From Zychaea mexicana (taxonomy: Eukaryota; Mucoromycota; Mucoromycetes; Mucorales; Lichtheimiaceae), in assembly GCF_025766255.1 (NCBI RefSeq), contig NW_026516719.1:62001-126000 (forward strand): DNA of 64,000 nt, read 5' to 3'. Position 1 is the first letter of the stretch. Each line of letters begins with the position of its first letter. Both the position numbers and the translations under genes were made by a program. Positions 56,515-64,000 of this stretch are shown in pieces. Under the pieces are notes generated by a model. The model worked only from the letters and a program-made list of their open reading frames with translations, was not told the DNA's origin and made no database searches.

Positions 56515-57575
56515 ATGAAGATCTTTCGAGTTTATCATATACTAAAATAACCGCTCCCATTAAAATTCATACACTAGTATGTGGTAGCTCTTTGAGCGAC
56601 AAAGATCAGACAATATGGACTCACGTATATGATATCTGTATACTCTATAAACCTCGAAATGAGTGAAAAATAGTGTGTCCTCACGGAGTCCGTATGTAAT
56701 TACCTCTCAACTGTTAAAGTGAAAAGTATCAACAGTGGTGTTTTTGACACACACCAGCTGCAACAACGAAACAATTATGGTACACATCGTTAGTTTTAGA
56801 GTTGTATTGTTGAGCGATTTCCCTAGTCATCACAGAAAATTTCTTGAAGCAGCAAGCTTATCACGCGACACTTTTGCTCATGGAAAATGAACAGTATAAT
56901 GACATGTATTTATGTTACTCACTCGTGAAGAGTGATATCGCTTATCTATATATGTTGCTTTATACTATTTTCCTCTTATTTTTAATGTTAACAGGGGTGA
57001 CACTTAAAGCATTGCCTGGAGACGTGGTTGAAATGCTTAAGGTAAGTGTGGTAGAGCACTCATACTGTGATAAAAGCTACAATAAGAAAGGAGAAGCAGC
57101 AACGTTTATTTTGCTGCTCATACGCTTAGTACATCTCCCTACACCGATAAACTATATAGAATCAATTACGCAAGCACTGGTATCAGAAACTCAGTTATCG
57201 AGCACAAAGGTGACTTTGACAGAGCTGTGAAAAGTTATTTCGACAAGAAGCAGCCACATTAGTGATGATCTATATTATATTAGCCAAAGCAGCGTAACAG
57301 TTTCATGAATCAAGTGTCTATTCTGCGAAAGAGCAGAATGATCCAGAATAAGGTGATATGAATACACCCTTAATCTAAAGTTAGGCGGAAACATTGGCTG
57401 TGATTGGTCCCAAGTACGCAACAGCGATTGCCCGCCTTTGTGACGTAAACGGGCTTCAAATTGGAAGGAAAATTGTTTATTTGCCCTTTTTCGAAACTGC
57501 GCGCAGTCTGTGAACAACAACGCGATCCCTTTGTCTCGAAAAGAGAAAAAAAAAAGACCTCCACTTTTCTCGTAC
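56515..57575. other. intergenic region
   Basis: About 1.06 kb. A 128-codon frame at 56844-57230 contains GVTLKALPGDVVEMLK followed by GTAAGT (a possible exon end at about 57041) and a weak tail; no family recognised. The right end is the PPR gene promoter. Confidence 0.45.
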
Positions 57576-60032
57576 ATGTCTCTCCAGTCTTTGTTACGTC
57601 GCGAAGGCTGGAGACAGCAGACGACGACACTAGCATTTCTCGCGTCTGCACAAACACTTTGTCGAAATTGCCTTTCTCGTCGACTCGCCACGCGACCTGC
57701 CGTCACACCATGGACATCATTACGCACGATCAGGGCCAATAACAACAACACTAATTATACAACAAGACGAATGTTCCTGTCACGATCACAACAGCAGCAA
57801 CAGCAACAGCAGCAGCAGCGTTATCAGCACAAGCCACAGTCACCGTCCAGTGCAGTTGACATTGTTGTCCCTGAACCAATTCAACGATTACGAACGCAGT
57901 TGTACGATTCACACCTTCCTTCGCGCGACACAATGAAAAGAAAAAGCCGGTCTCGACGTCTTCAGGGTCGAGTATACAATAGCATCATACGGCGTATCCA
58001 ACGTATCCATATCATGCAGCTATACCGCGAAATCCGTCGAGACCCCCACCTGCTGGCAGCGCTGACGCACGAAGACATCGAGGCAGTGGTCGGATTATTT
58101 GCATCGTATTTCCCACACGCAAATGATCAGCAGAGTAAAATGGCAGCAGAGATATTGTACGATTTGAGCATTCACAAACCGGCACAGTTCAGTGGTCAGG
58201 ATGCGGAGATGCTCGTTTGTTTTTATGCGGCGTATGGCGAGACGACGCAAGCGGAAAAGACGATGCAAGGGTTGATTTATAGAAAGCAAGTGCCTTCACA
58301 GCGGGCTTATGAGGCACTTGTTCACTGTCTGGCTGTCAAGGGTGATATGGAAGGTGTTGCGGCGTGGCTGAAAAATATGCAAGCAAACGGGTTGGCACCA
58401 ACGCAGATGGCGGTGCGTGCGATCGTGGATGGTTGGCTGCGATTGGGAAACGAGGACAAGGCTCTGGAGACGCTAAAGACGCTTGGCAAGGATTCAATTG
58501 ATGTGGTGCGCAATGCCATTGAGCAAGGACAGGATGATCGGGCAATCCTCAATGTCGGATTGAAGTTGTTTGGACACGGAGCGATTAATGCCTGGCTGTT
58601 GGAGGACGCACGGCGGTTTTATCAGTATTTAAGGGAACGAGGGTTGCCTACACAAATGTTGGTGCGGCATCTTGTGGACAAATCGCTACAAACATTCCAG
58701 CTAGCACATGCGTACAAGCTATTAGAAGACGCGCGAGCATGTCGGGATAAAAATGGGACACAATTAATAGGGCATAAGCTGCTGAAGTACTACCTGACAC
58801 GAAGCAATATGACACACGCGTTTCGGCTATGGTCTCAGCTATCCACTGTGATCGAGCCAAATCTGTGCGTTGAACTGTATATGGCGCTAGCAAAAACGAA
58901 CCGACACGAGCAACTTATGCGGCTATACCGCGCCATCAAGAAACGATACCCTGAGCACATCTCTATAGAGTTGTACAATGCAGGTTTAGCGACATTTGTG
59001 CGCACGAAGAGTTACACTTATGCATTCAAGCTCTACCACGACATGAAAAACTCCAAGATATCTCCACAAGACATGCCCAGCGGGACGTTTTACAGCCTCT
59101 ATGGGTTGTGTGCACAGACAGGTCGTACGCAGATGTTTCGCGAAGTGTTGGAGACCGCTGCTGAGGCTGGCATGGAGATGGATAACAAAGCACTCAGCTC
59201 GTTGATGGCATGTTATATCAAGGCGGGCGATATACCGGCAGCAAAGCAAGTCTTTGAAGCGATTGCCGAGTCGCACGGTCCGGATGTGGTCGATTTCAAC
59301 CTACTGATCCGAGCGACGGCCGAGGAGCAAGAAGAAAACGGGGTGGATTTCAGCAAGATCCTGAAAATCTTACAGCATATGGGCAAAGTGCAAGTCGAGC
59401 CCGACGCATCCACGTATCGCACCTTGCTGGATATTTATCGCGAAGGGCAAATCGAGCGCCAGCTCTTTGACCGCTTACTGCCGGACACGAACGCACGCAA
59501 GCTGGACGAGGTGTTTGTGAATAACATTGCTCTGACCCGCGAATGCGAACGTCACGGTGTCGATGTTGCAGCGGCCAAGTTCATGAACAATGACCGCGCG
59601 GCCTTGTTTCCCGGTACTCCGCATGTGCCTATTCTCGCAGACAGCATGACATACAAGCTGTTGCTGGATGCTTCGGCCGGTCGACCCAAACACATGCATG
59701 TGGCGAATCGACTGTATGAAAAGATGCGGAAGAAAGGTTGGATGCCGTACCGGGGTGTCTACGAGCGCATGATTCTGGGATGGGCGCGCAAGGGCCGTAT
59801 CCAACGTGCACGGAAATTGATGCGAGAGATGGAAGAGGATTTAAATGTTGAGGCCGATCTGCGGATATACACCATGTTGGTGGACGGATTGCTGCTCCAG
59901 AACAAGTCCCACGCGGCGATAGAAGTGATTGGAGAAATGCAGACACTAGGTCTTGAAGCGGATCTGGCGTTGCTAGACCGAGTGGAGCGGTTTGAACAAG
60001 ACAATTACAATAAGGCACTCGCTCCTGCTTAA
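57576..60032 (+). CDS. mitochondrial pentatricopeptide repeat (PPR) protein
   Basis: A single exon of 818 aa starting at ATG 57576 (the longer frame begins at a GTG at 57510). The first 50 residues are Arg/Ser/Thr-rich without acidic residues, a mitochondrial presequence, followed by a poly-Gln run from a CAG repeat. The rest is a helical solenoid of PPR-type 35-residue repeats, for example YEALVHCLAVKGDMEGVAAW, TFYSLYGLCAQTGRTQMFRE, LSSLMACYIKAGDIPAAKQV, YERMILGWARKGRIQRARKL and IYTMLVDGLLLQNKSHAAIE. PPR proteins bind organellar RNA and act in its stability, processing or translation. The RNA target is unknown. It is intronless, unlike most neighbours. Confidence 0.85.
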   Translation: MSLQSLLRREGWRQQTTTLAFLASAQTLCRNCLSRRLATRPAVTPWTSLRTIRANNNNTNYTTRRMFLSRSQQQQQQQQQQRYQHKPQSPSSAVDIVVPEPIQRLRTQLYDSHLPSRDTMKRKSRSRRLQGRVYNSIIRRIQRIHIMQLYREIRRDPHLLAALTHEDIEAVVGLFASYFPHANDQQSKMAAEILYDLSIHKPAQFSGQDAEMLVCFYAAYGETTQAEKTMQGLIYRKQVPSQRAYEALVHCLAVKGDMEGVAAWLKNMQANGLAPTQMAVRAIVDGWLRLGNEDKALETLKTLGKDSIDVVRNAIEQGQDDRAILNVGLKLFGHGAINAWLLEDARRFYQYLRERGLPTQMLVRHLVDKSLQTFQLAHAYKLLEDARACRDKNGTQLIGHKLLKYYLTRSNMTHAFRLWSQLSTVIEPNLCVELYMALAKTNRHEQLMRLYRAIKKRYPEHISIELYNAGLATFVRTKSYTYAFKLYHDMKNSKISPQDMPSGTFYSLYGLCAQTGRTQMFREVLETAAEAGMEMDNKALSSLMACYIKAGDIPAAKQVFEAIAESHGPDVVDFNLLIRATAEEQEENGVDFSKILKILQHMGKVQVEPDASTYRTLLDIYREGQIERQLFDRLLPDTNARKLDEVFVNNIALTRECERHGVDVAAAKFMNNDRAALFPGTPHVPILADSMTYKLLLDASAGRPKHMHVANRLYEKMRKKGWMPYRGVYERMILGWARKGRIQRARKLMREMEEDLNVEADLRIYTMLVDGLLLQNKSHAAIEVIGEMQTLGLEADLALLDRVERFEQDNYNKALAPA

Positions 60033-60940
60033 GTACGCTATAAATAATTATTATACCCTTCTCCTTCCTTTTTTCCTTCAAACACACACTCTCTCACTGC
60101 TTGTATGTAAATTACATCGTTCGTCTTTTCTAATAACAAATCACCCTCTCTTTCTCTTTGACGTTGAACATTTCATTGGAACAATCAGGGAGTGGCTGTA
60201 GGGTTGCGCCACCTTTTCTTTGTACTCCTGTCTCTTTTTTTATGCACATTTGGTAAATTCTCCTTATGGAAGAGGAAACTTTGTTGATCGTCCTCTCGCT
60301 CTCTTTTTCCAACTGTACTACTTTCCAACCTCATTTTCTAACCGACACATCCTTTTCGATTTTGGAGAGGCTAACAGGACAGTGATGCTTGTTCACAGTG
60401 CGCCATGTCAACTACTGCCACCTGGAAATAAAAAAAAAATCCAAGATGGTGGGGCCAAAACCCCGAAAACAGGAAATTATAGATGGTGGCTCTCATTGGC
60501 ATATACAGAGTACACTTACAACCACGTACCTGAGCGATAGTAAAAAGTTCCAAATTATCTTTTTTCACCGGTGCCTAGCTGCAAACTTATCACAGTGCAG
60601 TTATCTTTTTGCCTTTCGGACAAATTACGTCTTGTTGTTATCATGAAAGGATGATGGCAAGAGGGTGTTGTTGGAAACGATCTTGTGAAACAGGCAGCCC
60701 TGACTCACGACAAAGGGACGCCAACCAAAAAAAAAGAGAGATGCGTCGGATGAATTGAAACTCAAATAACACTTTTGAATATCATACACACTGGGTAACC
60801 CAACCTTTTTTTTTCAAATGCTCTTGTGTGACTGATTCCGATCCAGCCCGTGCAATGATAATCGGTTTTGTCAAAGAAAAAGAGGCGCGCCTTCCTTTAC
60901 TTCTCCACACTTTTTTATTTCTCTTTGTCATAACAGAAAC
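60033..60940. other. intergenic region
   Basis: About 900 bp from the PPR stop to the ODC start. Pyrimidine-rich in the first half, with A-runs near 60429 and 60728. No gene supported. Confidence 0.55.
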
Positions 60941-62428
60941 ATGTCCTCTGACGCACCACCAAAACGCAAGTATCACTTTATGAAGTAGAACATGGTTTAC
61001 GTTTTCGCTGCAAAAAAAAAAAGTTGGAAAGGAGTGCTAACACACGCGCACACTACCTCTGTGTCTTCTCTCATACATACATACATACATACATATATAC
61101 AGCCTTGCCATTCCACTTTCAGTTCTTGGCTGGCGCCATTGCTGGTATTTCCGAAATCTTGACCATGTATCCTTTGGACGGTAAAGTCTACAGGACTTTT
61201 CTTTTTATAAAGACGGTGGGGAGTACTTTTGGTTTTGAGTGAAAACCCTGTATTGACATGTTGTGTGCCGTATACCTAGTGGTCAAGACGCGTGCACAGT
61301 TGAGCACCACGGGTAACGTCGGCATTGTTCAGAGTCTGAAGGATATCGTCAAGAAGGAAGGGTAAGGAAGCATGGATTATTTTTAAATTTGAAACGTTTA
61401 TTTTTCCTGCGAGACAACAAGCCCAACGCTAATTTTCTCCCCCGTTTTTTTTTTTTTTAGTCCTGCTACACTTTACCGTGGTATTGCAGCCCCCATTCTC
61501 GTCGAAGCACCCAAGCGTGCGACCAAGTTTGCCGCCAACGAACAATACACGACGCTTTACAAAAAGATGTTTGGCATGGACAAGGTTACCCAGCCATTGG
61601 CCATTGCCACCGGTGTCAGCGCCGGTGTCACCGAAGCCGTCATCATCGTTCCTTTTGAACTGGTCAAGATCCGCATGCAGGACAAGGCCAATTCTAGCAA
61701 ATACAACGGTACCATGGATGCGCTGCGAAAGATCTTGAAGCAAGAAGGTCCTTTGGCTTTGTACAATGGTTTGGAGGCCACCATCTGGCGTCATGCTGCT
61801 TGGAACGGTGGTTATTTTGGTGTCATTTTCGGTGTCAAGGATATCTTGCCCAAGCCAAAGGTAAAACGCATGTAGGGTGGATGGGAACACAAAAGATTTT
61901 CCCTACTCTGTTACTTACAAACAAAAAATGGTCTTTCTACATGTAGACCAAGAACGAACAGTTGGCAAATAACTTTGTCGCCGGCACCATCGGTGGTACC
62001 TTTGGTACTATGCTCAATACCCCCATGGATGTCGTCAAGACTAGAATCCAAGGCTACACCGGTGTTGGACCCAAGAAATACAGCTGGACCGTGCCATCGT
62101 TGGCTTTGGTCGCCAAGGAAGAAGGGTAAACCTAATGTTGGGTCGTGGGGGGGGGTTAGGAAGCCGAGACAAAATCATCCTTTTTTTGGAGGGAACGATG
62201 GGTTGTTATGGTTACGTGTTTGTATTAACAATACGGGTTTAGTGTTGCTGCTTTATATCGTGGTTTCACCGCAAAGGTGCTTCGTCTTGGTCCTGGGTAA
62301 GTTGTTGCTTTGCAAGGATACGAATAGAGTTAAAATACTGATCCAAATTCATTGATTTGTGTAGTGGCGGTATTCTGTTGGTTGTCTTTGACACTGTATC
62401 TACTTTTATGCGCAAGCACTTTATGTAA
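60941..62428 (+). CDS. ODC1: mitochondrial 2-oxodicarboxylate carrier (ODC type)
   Basis: Seven exons (60941-60965, 61103-61180, 61280-61361, 61461-61860, 61947-62125, 62243-62296, 62365-62428) give 293 aa, the usual carrier length. After the first splice the start reads APPKPLPFHFQFLAGAIAG, which matches Odc proteins. The three carrier signatures are MYPLDVVKTR, VPFELVKIRMQ and NTPMDVVKTRIQ, with RGIAAPILVEAPKRATKFAA between the first and second. The protein exchanges 2-oxoglutarate and 2-oxoadipate across the inner mitochondrial membrane, linking lysine and glutamate metabolism to the citric acid cycle. The first intron has a GC donor (CGCAAGTAT); the other five are GT-AG. It converges on the Rho GEF gene with 120 bp between stops. 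Confidence 0.92.
60966..61102 (+). other. GC-AG intron in the ODC carrier gene
   Basis: The donor is AAAC/GCAAGTATC, the best-known GC-type 5' splice site. It gives phase 1 and the conserved KPLPF. Using the GT four bases downstream (60970) would put exon 2 out of frame. The intron contains an ACAT tetranucleotide repeat (61075-61095). Confidence 0.82.
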
Positions 62429-62548
62429 ACAACAACAACAACAACGATTCGAAAAAAAGAAAAAACAAAATTGCAATAGAATTTGTAAAGTATCATAATC
62501 ATTAAGAAAAAAAAAAGTTACTATCTATTATTTGCTATTACAAGAGAA

Positions 62549-64000
62549 TTATACAACATGGGGTCGCCGAAGGAGGTTGAGACTGTATACTCGGGTAACA
62601 TGTTCTTCTGGATGTAACATGCTTACATGGATCGTCGGACACTCATTGTCGTCGTGTGATACGTGGACGCAGCGAATGTGGCAGCCAGCAATCACTTGTA
62701 CCACCTTGCCCTGTTTCGTTTAGCAATAGTAGTAATAGTGGTAGTAAGTATCTCCAAAATTAACCCTCAATATCAATCTTATTACCGTTTCAACATGTCG
62801 CACTTCAATCACAGAGTGCGAGAATCCAATTAGGTAAGGAAATACAATGGCTACACGTTGCACGCGACTTTCAAACTCGATGCGATCCTGTATTTGCATG
62901 CGTAGTAGCTGCTGCTGCTGCTGCTGATGATGATGATGATCTGGAAAAAAGTTGACGGATTGGGCTGTTCGAGAGTCATAGACATAACCACCATGCGTCG
63001 CAAACGGTACAAAGCCATTAACAACAACGGGTGTGTTGCCGTTATTGTTACAGTTACTACTACTACTACTACTACTAATAGTAGTACCACTACTGCTAGT
63101 GTTGCTGTTGCTACTCTTATCGGTGATATTCAATTTCTTCCAATGTTCGTCTTGGGATATGCGACAAACACCTTGTGTGGGCGATAGTAAAAATACAGTG
63201 TTGTGTGCAATCTGGACATGCACCGCGTCTTTGACATCGAGTCGGTACTCTTTCAACTTTCGAAAACTGGCGGCTTGTTTATACTGGACAATGACTAACC
63301 GTTGATGTCGATGCCGTCGTTTCCGTGTCAAGTAGCAGAGGACGGTCTTTTTGTCGAGTACACCCACAGCAAATGAAGTGACTGCGGATCGACGCACGAA
63401 GCCCCAGCGTCGGTGGATGGCGAGGCGTTGGCATATCATTTTCAGATCGTAGGCTATCAGTGCGTTGCGTCGATGGTAGGCTCGGACTAACAGGATTGAA
63501 TTGTCGAGAATGGCAAGTTGCTGGCAGTCGTCATGCGGTACTGCGAGCCAAAAGTCTTGCGATCCACCATCGCGTGGCCCAACCCACACACCGTATTGTG
63601 TGCCTAGCGCCAACATGGCTTGTCCCGTTTCATCATTGACTATAGCCAAACAATGAAACCAACCACCCCCCCCCCCAGATTCATGCATTTTTTTAGTATG
63701 ATTGAACTCCTATATTCCCTGATTTTTGCCTCCTTGGGGTGATCGATGACCGAGAAAGAAAGGGGGGGGGGTGGGAGGAAAGTGCGGGGAATCATACTGA
63801 CATACCAAAGGGAAGCGTGCACCATATCCGACCACAGCCTGTAGGAAACTTGGCACTTCCTCCGACCATGATAGACTGCCGACTTGATCCGGTAGCTACT
63901 TCACACAACGGATTCAATCCAAAGGGCGCTCTATGCTCAATGGCCCCTTGAGCATTGTGGGATGCGGTCACCAGCCGCTCGCACCACCGCTCACGTTCCT
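62549..64000 (-). CDS. Rho GEF C-terminus with CNH domain (Rom2-like), partial
   Basis: Exons 63806-64000 (continues beyond the window), 62786-63639 and 62549-62710 give about 400 residues ending RRPHVV. The first exon has ERERWCERL near its start, typical of the end of the PH domain before CNH, then GCGRIWCTLPFG. The CNH (citron homology) beta-propeller follows: QAMLALGTQYGVWVGPRDG, ILDNSILLVRAY, IEVRHVETGKVVQVIAG. Between them are Ser/Asn and His/Gln runs encoded by trinucleotide repeats. In fungi this DH-PH-CNH arrangement belongs to Rom1/Rom2-type exchange factors for Rho1, which drive cell-wall synthesis and integrity signalling. The DH domain is outside the window, so another CNH protein is possible. 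Intron 63640-63805 has poly-C and poly-G runs. Confidence 0.8.

Noticed and set aside
57510..57575. N-terminal extension of the PPR protein from a GTG
   Set aside because: Non-ATG start and Lys-rich run; the ATG at 57576 gives a normal mitochondrial presequence.

Overview
This window is nuclear DNA of a filamentous fungus, most likely an early-diverging (Mucoromycota-type) lineage. The evidence is many short GT-AG introns (about 45-140 nt), orthologues of core eukaryotic genes, an AT-rich intergenic background, and one U12-type AT-AC intron, a class absent from most Dikarya. No ribosomal RNA, convincing tRNA, CRISPR or prokaryotic features were seen. All gene models were built by hand from reading frames, splice sites and remembered family motifs; no search was run. 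Coordinates of spliced genes are outer bounds, with exons listed in the evidence.

Left part (1-31.7 kb) is gene-dense. In order: the N-terminal end of a CUE-domain Fun30/SMARCAD1-like remodeler (minus strand, runs off the edge); a secreted multicopper oxidase; a calcium-regulated mitochondrial ATP-Mg/Pi carrier (SCaMC/Sal1 type); a coiled-coil protein; a five-exon AlkB-like dioxygenase that shares a 156-bp divergent promoter with a 17-exon VPS11; a siroheme-synthesis fusion (Met8-like plus SUMT); two pogo-like MITEs; small secreted or membrane protein candidates; the 2-oxoglutarate dehydrogenase E2 subunit (KGD2/DLST); and a membrane-anchored SAM methyltransferase.

Middle part (31.7-53 kb) is gene-poor, about 21 kb with low-complexity tracts, dispersed repeats, and a striking array at 42.9-45.25 kb in which small exons and their introns have been tandemly duplicated together. 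The last three exons read in phase and give 17-residue peptide repeats ending in a stop.

Right part (53-64 kb) is gene-dense again: an F-box/leucine-rich protein, a decayed short-chain dehydrogenase pseudogene, a long intronless mitochondrial PPR protein, the mitochondrial oxodicarboxylate carrier (ODC type, with a GC-AG first intron), and the C-terminal CNH end of a Rom2-like Rho GEF that runs off the right edge.

Functionally the window holds several mitochondrial genes (SCaMC, KGD2, ODC, PPR). ODC transports 2-oxoglutarate, the substrate of the complex containing KGD2. The genes are not clustered by pathway beyond that.
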